Source: JAHLMP01 sp964608845 (lineage in GTDB: Archaea > Aenigmatarchaeota > Aenigmatarchaeia > GW2011-AR5 > JAHLMP01). From it: a stretch of 11,225 nt of DNA. The stretch spans positions 1-11,225 of the forward strand of contig CAZSPP010000012.1 of the NCBI GenBank assembly GCA_964608845.1, in the 5' to 3' direction. Below, one piece after another: positions 1-6,707 of the stretch (its first letter is position 1; the number at the start of each line of letters is the position of its first letter). The translations under genes were made by a program, and so were the position numbers. A model generated the notes under the pieces. That model was not told the origin of the DNA. It saw nothing but the letters and a program-made list of their open reading frames with translations, and ran no database searches.

Positions 1-110
1 CCCCCGCCTCCACCCCGCCGCCAGCCCTCCCACCCCAACCCCCCCACACGACCCCTCGCACCCAACCCTCTAACTACACCGGAAACAACCACCCCCGCTC
101 CAACACTCGG
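1..110. other. C-rich low-complexity contig end, probably artefactual
   Basis: In the first 60 bases 42 are C and only 3 are T. The bias fades by about position 110, after which the sequence takes on the A+T-rich composition of the rest of the window. The S-layer reading frame stays open through this stretch, but there it encodes mainly Pro, Thr and Asn with no resemblance to the downstream protein. Recognisable S-layer sequence starts near position 114. The simplest reading is low-quality or miscalled sequence at a contig edge. A genuine Pro/Thr-rich linker is a less likely alternative. Confidence 0.6.
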
Positions 111-1418
111 CATGACGATGGGGAAACATTTACTGATCCTGTGTTTGGCACATTTAAGTTTAGTTTAAATGGCCTAACACCAGGATTGAAAAGCACAACA
201 AGAGATTTGGTAAAGGTTGAAAAGAGCGGAAGAGATAAAGTAAGGCTCACATTTACAAACAAGGAAGGAACAACATATTCATTTAATATGTTCTACTATG
301 ATGGAGATTCATGGGAGAGGTCATATGATGGAAGTCGTAAGGTAATAGCAGATGAAAGCGAGGAAGGAAAGGTAGGAGACTATGTAATATTATCAAACCC
401 AACCACAAAAGCAACATATGTATATAGAATATCCGCATGTTCTACAACAAGCAAATATGTAACATTCACAGATATAAGTACAGGAACTTCAATAAAAGTT
501 TACTATGACGCAGATGAATATATAAGAATAGGAGAAAACCAGTTTAAAATCAATTTAACAGATGAGAGTTCAGGTGAGCCAACAGACAGTTGTGAAAAGA
601 TAAAAGTAGACCTTAATGGAGATGGAGATGACACTTTTGATGATGCAGTAAACATATCCACAAAAACAGGAGCAATAATAAATGTTACAATAACGCCTAA
701 TAATGAAAATCAAACTATCACTATAACAGAATCTCCAATATATAGTATTTCAGAGAATGAACCACAAGGAGGCGATATATCAATAATAGCATCTTATTCT
801 AGCAATGATATAAGCTTTAGTTTAGATGGAGTAACAACACATCAATTCGGCTCTGAAAACAGATATGGAGGAGTAACAGACTATGGTACATATGTTGAAG
901 AAGATAGAGAAGCAGATTCAGTAAAGATATACTACCCAGGTAATAGGCCAGCATATGCACTTGTTGGTCTTGGACCAAATCCAGTATGGTCCACAACAGA
1001 AGCTGCACCAGGAACACCAGAAATAACTTATAAAAAATCTGTACCTGTAACAGTTCCATTAGCAGTATTAGATTCTGAAGTCACAAGTGCCCACAGAGCA
1101 GAGAAGCATTTGATACTAGTAGGAGGACCTTGTGTTAATAGTTTAGTAGCAGAACTTGCAGCAGGAGGAAAACTTATGTATGAAGGTTCTCCATTAACAT
1201 GTGAGGCATGGGATGCTAGAACTTATGCTGGAGATGTTTTCGGCTTATTAAGCTTAATAAACGATGCATTTGCTACAGGTAAAGTAGCATTGGTTGTTGC
1301 AGGTTCAAGAGCCGAACAAACAAGATGGGCAACATCAATATTACAAAACTTTGATCAATATAACTTAGCAGGCACCGCGGTTAAGATAACAAGCCCAAAC
1401 ACAATAGAAACAATATAA
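3..1418 (+). CDS. S-layer protein, 5'-truncated (archaeal S-layer C-terminal domain)
   Basis: This is the C-terminal part of a secreted surface-layer protein that would form the paracrystalline cell envelope. The frame is open to the window edge. The GTG at 141 is not a credible start, because the coding signal already begins near 114 with DDGETFTDPVFGTFKF, a motif I associate with DPANN-type S-layer proteins. Counting from 141, a beta-rich middle region carries an EF-hand/dockerin-like acidic loop, DLNGDGDDTFDD (157-168), that probably binds calcium. It also has several N-x-S/T sequons (NLT, NIS, NVT, NQT). The last ~120 residues resemble the S-layer C-terminal domain: HLILVGGPCVNSLVAELA, then LTCEAWDAR, then GKVALVVAGSRAEQTRWA. 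The N-terminus, signal peptide and promoter lie outside the window. The gene converges on endA with a 93-nt gap. I am confident of the family but not of the protein before residue ~114/3. Confidence 0.85.
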   Translation, partial: PASTPPPALPPQPPHTTPRTQPSNYTGNNHPRSNTRHDDGETFTDPVFGTFKFSLNGLTPGLKSTTRDLVKVEKSGRDKVRLTFTNKEGTTYSFNMFYYDGDSWERSYDGSRKVIADESEEGKVGDYVILSNPTTKATYVYRISACSTTSKYVTFTDISTGTSIKVYYDADEYIRIGENQFKINLTDESSGEPTDSCEKIKVDLNGDGDDTFDDAVNISTKTGAIINVTITPNNENQTITITESPIYSISENEPQGGDISIIASYSSNDISFSLDGVTTHQFGSENRYGGVTDYGTYVEEDREADSVKIYYPGNRPAYALVGLGPNPVWSTTEAAPGTPEITYKKSVPVTVPLAVLDSEVTSAHRAEKHLILVGGPCVNSLVAELAAGGKLMYEGSPLTCEAWDARTYAGDVFGLLSLINDAFATGKVALVVAGSRAEQTRWATSILQNFDQYNLAGTAVKITSPNTIETI

Positions 1419-1467
1419 AAATAATATAAATTTGGGCTAATTTTCAATTTTTTTATTTTTCTTTTTT
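1392..1467 (+). terminator. Hairpin plus T-rich tract after the S-layer gene
   Basis: An exact 8-bp inverted repeat, AGCCCAAA (1392-1399) and TTTGGGCT (1431-1438), brackets the stop codon. It is followed by T runs at 1441-1444, 1448-1454, 1456-1460 and 1462-1467. The long loop (31 nt) makes the stem weak. Archaeal terminators depend mainly on the U tract, which is strong here, so termination of the S-layer transcript between convergent genes is plausible. Confidence 0.5.
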
Positions 1468-1511
1468 CATTATAATTCTGATTTTTAATTAGAAAGTTTT
1501 CATATTGGAAA

Positions 1512-2102
1512 TTATGGTAATATTCTGCAAACTTCATAATATGTTATGTCAGATTCTCCATCAACAATAGCCCAAAGCATTCTTGCTCTTATATTATGTG
1601 CAAGTCTTACAGCTCTAGATAATTCTTGAAAAGAGCATTTATAATCTTCAGGAACACAAAAGACAACCCATTTTGTATGCTCTCTTTGCGTTTTTGGACC
1701 TTTCTTTAATTCTACCCCTCTTTCATAACATCTAAAGTCACAGCCAAACTTAAATCCAGTTTTTACAAGCAATCCTCTCTCTCTTAAATCTTCATATACC
1801 CTATATCTATAAGGAAATCTTTCATCCTTTTCGCAAGCAATCTTATAAAAATTTTCAAAGTCTAAAGGTTTTTTCCCCTTTTCTTTAAGATAAACCTTTA
1901 TTCTCCCTTTCTTTATAAGATAAAGGGCTTCAACCAAAGAAAGCTCTAATCTGTTATCCAAAATCTTTCCATAATATCCTGGTAAGTAAACATTTTCAAA
2001 ATCTTTAAAGCAAAATACCTTTCCATCCGAAAGATAGCAAGCTATTGGCTTCTTTTTTTTACTTTCTTTCATTTTTACTTTCTCAGAACTTAAAGCATTC
2101 AT
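1512..2102 (-). CDS. endA: tRNA-splicing endonuclease EndA homologue lacking the catalytic lysine
   Basis: EndA cleaves the two strands of the bulge-helix-bulge motif that flanks archaeal tRNA introns. This protein aligns by eye along its whole length with Methanocaldococcus jannaschii EndA: a YLSDGKVF start, LSLVEALYLI, YRVYEDLRERG, then the nuclease domain FKFGCDFRCYERG. Numbered from the ATG at 2102, the catalytic Tyr126 (CYERG) and His142 (REHTKW) are present. At the catalytic Lys (the first K of SVRKKL in M. jannaschii) this protein has NIRARM, so the residue is Ala173 between two Arg. The length (196 aa) suits a single-domain, alpha-type subunit. The ATG at 2102 is the first one outside the tRNA-Phe gene; ATG 2072 gives 186 aa, closer to M. 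jannaschii. A GTG/ATG further upstream would run into the tRNA. No clear Shine-Dalgarno precedes either start. It may be a structural subunit of an (alpha-beta)2 enzyme, or a nuclease using a neighbouring Arg. Confidence 0.9.
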   Translation of the reverse strand: MNALSSEKVKMKESKKKKPIACYLSDGKVFCFKDFENVYLPGYYGKILDNRLELSLVEALYLIKKGRIKVYLKEKGKKPLDFENFYKIACEKDERFPYRYRVYEDLRERGLLVKTGFKFGCDFRCYERGVELKKGPKTQREHTKWVVFCVPEDYKCSFQELSRAVRLAHNIRARMLWAIVDGESDITYYEVCRILP

Positions 2103-2104
2103 AA

Positions 2105-2178
2105 TGGGACGGGTGGGATTTGAACCCACGACACCACGGTCTTCAGCCGTGTGCTCTCCCAGGCTGAGCTACCGTCCC
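2105..2178 (-). tRNA. tRNA-Phe (GAA)
   Basis: This is a complete cloverleaf on the minus strand. The acceptor GGGACGG pairs with CCGTCCC over 7 bp, the D-stem is GCTC/GAGC, and the anticodon stem is CACGG/CCGTG with loop CTGAAGA (anticodon GAA). The T-stem is GTGGG/CCCAC with a normal 7-nt loop, TTCAAAT. The discriminator base is A and no CCA is encoded, so CCA must be added enzymatically. There is no intron. The endA ATG follows after 2 nt. Confidence 0.97.
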
Positions 2179-2208
2179 TTTTCAATATTTGCAATTTTAG
2201 ATTTTGTT

Positions 2209-2218
2209 TTTTAAAAAT
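2209..2218 (-). promoter_or_regulatory. Possible TATA box for tRNA-Phe/endA
   Basis: The minus strand reads TTTTTAAA at 2217-2210, about 35 nt upstream of the tRNA-Phe 5' end. This would place transcription start roughly 9 nt before the tRNA. It lies in the 53-nt gap after the reverse gyrase stop codon. The region is uniformly A/T-rich, so the match is suggestive only. Confidence 0.35.
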
Positions 2219-2231
2219 TTATTTTTCCACT

Positions 2232-5200
2232 TCAAAATATTTTTCTTATCTCTATAATTTCTTTATAAAGATCTTTCAAAATTTCACTATAATTAGCCTT
2301 TCCCTCTTCTATTAAATCCATTAAAGATTCTAATCTTCTTGTTGTTTCTTCAGAGATATAATCCTTAAAATTCTTGCTCAAATAATTATAAACCTTGAAA
2401 CCCAATTTCGTGTTGATCAATCTATTATTTTTTTCTATAGCATATCTTCTTTCTAAAATTGTAGAAACGATCCTTGCATACGTGCTTGGTCTTCCAATTC
2501 CTTTTTCTCTCATTAACGCAATTATCTCTCCTTGAGTAAAAGGTATTGCAGCAGGAACTAATAAAATCTTTTTAAAAACTACTTCATACTCACCTTCTTC
2601 AATTTTATTAAAGGTTTTTATTGGCAATATTACATTGAAACCTTCTGAAATTATGTCAACCACAATCTCCATATTTACTTCATTTCCATTCAAAACAACC
2701 TTAAACTTTTGATAAAGGGCTTTTATATTCTTCATTTGACTTGCAATAAATCTCTTAAATATCAAATCATATAGCTGAAAATGCTCTTGACTTAACCTTT
2801 TTGAGAATCGTAGAATTCCCAAGGAAACCAATTTTTTCAATCTTTCAAGATCTATTGGTTTTGTAGGCCTTATGCATTCGTGAGCCCCTTTTGCAAAATA
2901 TCTTCTCGGTATAAATAGTGATGGATATTTTTCTTTTATGTATTCTTTTGCAATGTTTATACCAAATGTTGAAACCGTGGTTGAATCAGTTCTATGATAT
3001 GTACATAAACCCACTTCAAACAAATCTTGAGCTAGCATCATCGTTTTTGATGCAGAGAATTTAAGTTTCGAGGAAGCATCCTTAATTAATGTATCTGTTG
3101 TGTATGGCGGTAAAGGAGCTATTTCACGCTCTTCATTTTTTAGTTCTACTACCCTTCCTTTTAATTTTTCTTTAAATGAATGAGATAGATTAGGATTTTC
3201 AATATAAACCCTCAAACCATTTGAAAGCTTAGCAATCAATATCCTTTTCTTTTTTCTAGATTCTCTCACTCTATCTATTATCCACCCAAGAACAGGTGTT
3301 TGTACTCTACCTGCAGAAAGTCTATAATCTTTAAAATGATACCAAAGCTTTCGACTTAGCTCAAAACCTATCCATCTGTCTTCTATTCTTCTAACAAGTT
3401 GGGCTTCTACCATCTTTAAATTAATTTTTCTCCTTTCTTTAATCGCTTGGATAAATGCCTTTTTTGTTATTTCATGAAATTCCAATCTCTCTATCTTCTT
3501 ATTTATTGGATAAAGTGAGCAATAGAGATCATAACCTATTTTCTCACCTTCTGTATCAGGATCTGTAGCAATGAAGATGCAGTTAACTTCTAATGCAATT
3601 CTTCTAATTGCTTTGATGAAATCTTCTTTTGAATAATATTCTCTACTTTTGCACTTAGGACAGAAATCTAGGCCAGTGAACTGCTCTCCACATTTTTTAC
3701 ATTTTTTTATAAAATCGTAGATAGGTATGAATTTCCCATTTTCAACTTTAATACCATGAAAACCTTCATCTAACACAAGATCATATAAGTGTCCCATACT
3801 CGCTACAATATTTAGAAGATACTCCCCTATACTAACTTCAAAGATTGTTATATTTTCAATCTTTCTTTTATAAGGCTTTCCAAAAAATTTTGATATTGTT
3901 CTTGCTTTTGTAGGCGATTCAACAATAAGCAAAGCGGTTTTAATAAAATCTTTAATTCTTTTTGAAACTTTCCCTTCATTTATTTCTTTAATTATTTTTC
4001 TGTCTTTGTCTATACATTCAAACCATCTTTTAGCAGATTTTAAGCTAAATTTTATCGGTGAAAAATCGGAAAGCATAAATTCCAATTGCTTTTTAAGAGA
4101 ATAGAAAGCCTTTTCATCATCTACTATTAAAAAACTTGCACCTCTTGTTATGCCACCAGCAAATAATCTAGAAGCCCTTCCAGAGGCTTGAACATAAGCT
4201 ATAGGATCAGCAACAATTAAAAAGAATTCTTTGTTCCTTTCTCTTAAAGATATCTCCTTACTTTTAGATATACTTTCCATAACGCTTGGGGTTATAGCTT
4301 CTTTAAGAAAGTTTCTAGTTTCAATTACTATGTTTTTTACATATTCTTCAAAACCTTCTAATTTTGTTTTATTTTCTATTGCGTTTTTGATTCTTTCTTC
4401 AACCTCTTTCTTAATAGGCACTACCTTTCTAAGAATAGATATTAAATTGCTAGCCTTTTCCTGTAGCTCTGGCTCTAAAAATTCTCTGAGGTTTTTAATA
4501 AGCATAAGAAGTTTCGTAGGATTGTATTCATCCCAACTAAGTCTTATCTCAATCCTCGGGACACCTGCAAATATTACATATCTTATCCTTTCAGGAAGAT
4601 CAATCCCTCTTGCTAGTGGACTTCTGAAGCTAGCAATTCCTATAAGGGCATCATATTCACCATTATAAAATTTTTTAATAACATCCTCTTCAGGTCTCAT
4701 ATAAGCATAGGCTTTAATTCCATTATTATTCAAAAAACTACTAATTTTAATTACTCCTTCCTTTCCAATAACAGAAGGAACAAAAATAAGGCACCCACTA
4801 CCAAAATTTTTTATTATAGAAAGTATTTCTTCTTCTATTTTTTCTGCTGTTAAATAATAATCTCTAACATTTCTGAGAAATTCTGGTTTATATCCTAGTT
4901 GGAAATTTAATATTTCTTCAAAGAGCTTTATTCTTTTAGTTCTTCTTGCTTTTAGTGTTGCACCAGAAACCACAAGCAATCCAATACTATTTTTATTTTT
5001 ATATTCTTCAATTCTTTTTCTAAGATTTTCTATTTCTGTTAAAATTTTAGCATTATTCATGTCCATTCTTTTTAAGCGATTGGCCTCTCTTTTTAGCTCT
5101 ATTATTTTAAATGCAGAAGAGATTATTTCATCACTAAATCCTAAAAGTTTTATTATTTTATCTATGTTTTTCGGTGATTTAAGAAAAGAATCGATATCAT

Positions 5201-5822
5201 CCACAAAAACAAAATCAAATTTTATCTTTTCAATAATGCTGAAACGATTAATCAAAAATTTTTCTGTGGTAATCAAGATATCAAAATCATTTTTTACAAT
5301 CTTTTCTAATGCTTCTTTTCTTTCCGAATTACTCATAGCAGAATGATAAAAAACTATCTTTATTTTGATACCCAAATTTCCAGAAAATTTTCTTATTCTT
5401 TCTTCTACTTGTTGAACAAGAAGAGCTGTTGGTACGATAATGTAACTTTTTTTACCTTTAGTTGATAAATATAAAGACGAAAAAGCTCCCAGGACAGTTT
5501 TTCCTACTCCGGTTGGTGCAACAATTGAAAAATTATGATTCAAGAGAATTCTTTTAGCCCACGTTTCTTGAAGAGACCACATTCTTTGGCCGACAGCCTT
5601 TTTGAATAAAAGAGAAAATTCTTTTAGCTTTTTTCTAAATGAAAAGAATTCTTCTGCAAGATATAGCTTATTCTTATCTTTTAAAGTTTTGATAATTTTT
5701 TTCCAATTTTTTATTTTTTCTACATTTTCAATACATCTTTCACAAATCCCTATACCTAAAAGCCTCTCGTCTGATATAGGACCATTACAATTTATACATA
5801 ATCCATAATAAATTCCATGCAT
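2232..5822 (-). CDS. rgy: Reverse gyrase
   Basis: Reverse gyrase is an ATP-dependent type IA topoisomerase that introduces positive supercoils and is characteristic of life at high temperature. All parts are present in one 1196-residue chain, within the usual range. The N-terminal zinc finger is Cys9/12/27/30. The SF2 helicase-like module has Walker A PTGVGKT (103-109), VDDIDS (207-212), SGAT (286-289) and VQASGRASRLFAGG (544-557), with the latch between about 380 and 530. The topoisomerase half begins near 630 with LLIVESPTKA, followed by a second zinc finger, Cys708/711/721/724. It then has the Toprim metal site DPDTEGE (754-760) and the active-site Tyr942 in CTYHRTDS. No catalytic motif is damaged. 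The ATG at 5822 is supported by a Shine-Dalgarno GGGGTG 5 nt upstream and by the zinc finger beginning directly after it. The gene lies 28 nt downstream of tRNA-Asn. Confidence 0.98.
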   Translation of the reverse strand: MHGIYYGLCINCNGPISDERLLGIGICERCIENVEKIKNWKKIIKTLKDKNKLYLAEEFFSFRKKLKEFSLLFKKAVGQRMWSLQETWAKRILLNHNFSIVAPTGVGKTVLGAFSSLYLSTKGKKSYIIVPTALLVQQVEERIRKFSGNLGIKIKIVFYHSAMSNSERKEALEKIVKNDFDILITTEKFLINRFSIIEKIKFDFVFVDDIDSFLKSPKNIDKIIKLLGFSDEIISSAFKIIELKREANRLKRMDMNNAKILTEIENLRKRIEEYKNKNSIGLLVVSGATLKARRTKRIKLFEEILNFQLGYKPEFLRNVRDYYLTAEKIEEEILSIIKNFGSGCLIFVPSVIGKEGVIKISSFLNNNGIKAYAYMRPEEDVIKKFYNGEYDALIGIASFRSPLARGIDLPERIRYVIFAGVPRIEIRLSWDEYNPTKLLMLIKNLREFLEPELQEKASNLISILRKVVPIKKEVEERIKNAIENKTKLEGFEEYVKNIVIETRNFLKEAITPSVMESISKSKEISLRERNKEFFLIVADPIAYVQASGRASRLFAGGITRGASFLIVDDEKAFYSLKKQLEFMLSDFSPIKFSLKSAKRWFECIDKDRKIIKEINEGKVSKRIKDFIKTALLIVESPTKARTISKFFGKPYKRKIENITIFEVSIGEYLLNIVASMGHLYDLVLDEGFHGIKVENGKFIPIYDFIKKCKKCGEQFTGLDFCPKCKSREYYSKEDFIKAIRRIALEVNCIFIATDPDTEGEKIGYDLYCSLYPINKKIERLEFHEITKKAFIQAIKERRKINLKMVEAQLVRRIEDRWIGFELSRKLWYHFKDYRLSAGRVQTPVLGWIIDRVRESRKKKRILIAKLSNGLRVYIENPNLSHSFKEKLKGRVVELKNEEREIAPLPPYTTDTLIKDASSKLKFSASKTMMLAQDLFEVGLCTYHRTDSTTVSTFGINIAKEYIKEKYPSLFIPRRYFAKGAHECIRPTKPIDLERLKKLVSLGILRFSKRLSQEHFQLYDLIFKRFIASQMKNIKALYQKFKVVLNGNEVNMEIVVDIISEGFNVILPIKTFNKIEEGEYEVVFKKILLVPAAIPFTQGEIIALMREKGIGRPSTYARIVSTILERRYAIEKNNRLINTKLGFKVYNYLSKNFKDYISEETTRRLESLMDLIEEGKANYSEILKDLYKEIIEIRKIF

Positions 5823-5827
5823 CTTTT

Positions 5828-5833
5828 CACCCC
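5828..5833 (-). promoter_or_regulatory. Shine-Dalgarno of reverse gyrase
   Basis: The minus strand reads GGGGTG, ending 5 nt before ATG 5822. It is the clearest ribosome binding site in the window and fixes the start. An internal Shine-Dalgarno suggests translation from a transcript that begins upstream, probably together with tRNA-Asn. Confidence 0.7.
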
Positions 5834-5850
5834 AAGGAAAAGATAAAAAG

Positions 5851-5933
5851 CGCCCTTGGCAGGAATTCCAAAAAATTCGAACCTGCGACCTTCTGGTTAA
5901 CAGCCAGACGCTCTACCCCTGAGCTACAAGGGC
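5851..5933 (-). tRNA. tRNA-Asn (GTT) with an 11-nt insertion in the T-loop
   Basis: The acceptor GCCCTTG pairs with CAAGGGC, the D-arm is GCTC-AGGGGTA-GAGC, and the anticodon stem is TCTGG/CCAGA with loop CTGTTAA (anticodon GTT). The variable loop is AGGTC and the T-stem is GCAGG/CCTGC. The discriminator is G and no CCA is encoded. Everything is canonical except that the T-loop is 18 nt (TTCGAATTTTTTGGAATT) instead of 7. Removing 11 nt gives a standard loop, TTCGAAT, TTCGATT or TTCAATT depending on the cut point. The extra bases could be a non-canonical-position intron. GAATT and AATTC within the loop could also pair as an extended hairpin. A degenerate tRNA is possible, but the intact stems argue against it. 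Confidence 0.88.
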
Positions 5934-5965
5934 TTTATTATCTATTTTGTCCAATTTCTAAGCTT

Positions 5966-5977
5966 CAATATTTTATC
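5966..5977 (-). promoter_or_regulatory. Possible TATA box for tRNA-Asn/rgy
   Basis: The minus strand reads GATAAAATATTG here, 33-44 nt upstream of the tRNA-Asn 5' end. This would allow a short 5' leader ahead of the tRNA. It lies in the 69-nt gap downstream of the unrecognised gene ending at 6003. Support is positional and compositional only. Confidence 0.35.
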
Positions 5978-6002
5978 ATTATCAACATCAATCTTTTTAA
6001 TT

Positions 6003-6647
6003 TTATTTCTTCCAGTTTATGATTTCTGTTAAAATCTTTTCTATTCCCTCTTTTGTTTTTATATCTTCACTAAAAAATTCTATTATTTCGCAAAGCCTTT
6101 CCAAAAATTCATAATCAAGGTATTCAACCCTTTTTTCAACAATATTTTTAATAAATTCTGCATTCCAATCATCTATTCCATGAAATGTTAACCAACATAG
6201 ATTTGCTTCTATCCAGCCAATAAAATCTTTTGCTTCAATCTTCATTGCTTCATAACATTTCTTATAAAAAACTAGGTCAGTATAATTTTTTGCAAGCTCT
6301 CTATCAACAATAAAATCTTCGATAATTCTTATTATTTTTCTTTCATCTTCATTTTTAATATAAAAATTCTCATAATTTAACCCATTTATTTTTAGTATTA
6401 ATTTGTATAATCCATGAAGGATTGTTATCTTTATGCCTTTCTCATCCATAGATCTTATAAAGTCATTATCCCTATCGAAATAAATCTTTGCATGTTTGCC
6501 CTCTAAGACAACTTTGTCTTCTTCGCATAATATTACTTCTAGAGTTTCCAATCTCCAAGGAAAATAAAACGAAGAAAATACCTCATCAAACAAAATCATA
6601 AAATACTTAGATTTTTTATCTGGTTCATAATCTTTTATCAATTTCAT
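6003..6647 (-). CDS. Conserved-looking protein of unknown function
   Basis: I do not recognise this 214-residue protein. It is probably cytosolic: there is no signal peptide or membrane segment, and it is rich in Glu, Lys, Ile and aromatic residues. The N-terminal half looks mixed alpha/beta and the C-terminal half (about 105-212) helical. The segment ILHGLYKLIL (77-86) followed by IIEDFIVDRELAKNY (108-122) has the layout of minigluzincin-like proteins (HExxH, then a Glu in the next helix). However, the second and fifth motif residues are Gly and Lys, so a working metal site is not supported. ATG 6647 is preferred over the in-frame GTG at 6653, because an AGGT Shine-Dalgarno (6658-6655) sits 7 nt before the ATG. 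The gene is divergent from the coiled-coil pair and 70 nt upstream of tRNA-Asn. Confidence 0.75.
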   Translation of the reverse strand: MKLIKDYEPDKKSKYFMILFDEVFSSFYFPWRLETLEVILCEEDKVVLEGKHAKIYFDRDNDFIRSMDEKGIKITILHGLYKLILKINGLNYENFYIKNEDERKIIRIIEDFIVDRELAKNYTDLVFYKKCYEAMKIEAKDFIGWIEANLCWLTFHGIDDWNAEFIKNIVEKRVEYLDYEFLERLCEIIEFFSEDIKTKEGIEKILTEIINWKK

Positions 6648-6675
6648 AGACACTACCTAAAATTCTATCAATTAC

Positions 6676-6688
6676 TTAAATATAAATA
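6676..6688. promoter_or_regulatory. Divergent TATA element between 6647(-) and 6708(+)
   Basis: The plus strand reads TTAAATATAAATA. For the + gene, the element is centred about 26-28 nt before ATG 6708, so that transcript would be leaderless, consistent with the absence of a Shine-Dalgarno. Read on the minus strand (TTTATATTTAA), it would start transcription near 6658, just at the AGGT ribosome site of the minus gene. One A/T element, or two overlapping ones, could therefore serve both genes. Confidence 0.5.
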
Positions 6689-6707
6689 AAAAGATAATTA
6701 TATTGTT

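Noticed and set aside
74..262. 62-codon minus-strand reading frame over the C-rich end
   Set aside because: It is antisense to the S-layer frame, low complexity, and partly in the suspect contig end.
817..1059. 80-codon minus-strand reading frame
   Set aside because: It is a Leu-rich antisense shadow of the S-layer gene with no independent coding features.
1355..1537. 60-codon minus-strand reading frame between the S-layer gene and endA
   Set aside because: It overlaps the ends of both convergent genes, is Lys/Asn/Ile-rich noise from A/T-rich DNA, and has no ribosome site.
2103..2129. N-terminal extension of EndA beginning MGSNPTRPI
   Set aside because: These codons are the 3' half of tRNA-Phe (GTGGGTTCAAATCCCAC region). 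The phrase is a common false start created by reading through a tRNA.
4231..4668. 145-codon plus-strand reading frame
   Set aside because: It lies wholly antisense within the reverse gyrase helicase-topoisomerase region. Its Ser/Leu richness is typical of a complement-strand shadow. The shorter ones at 5059-5346 and 5602-5808 are the same.
5859..5875. GGAATTCC palindrome in the tRNA-Asn T-arm as an integration attachment site
   Set aside because: There is no integrase gene, no second copy of the tRNA end and no genomic-island boundary nearby. The bases are better explained as the T-loop insertion.
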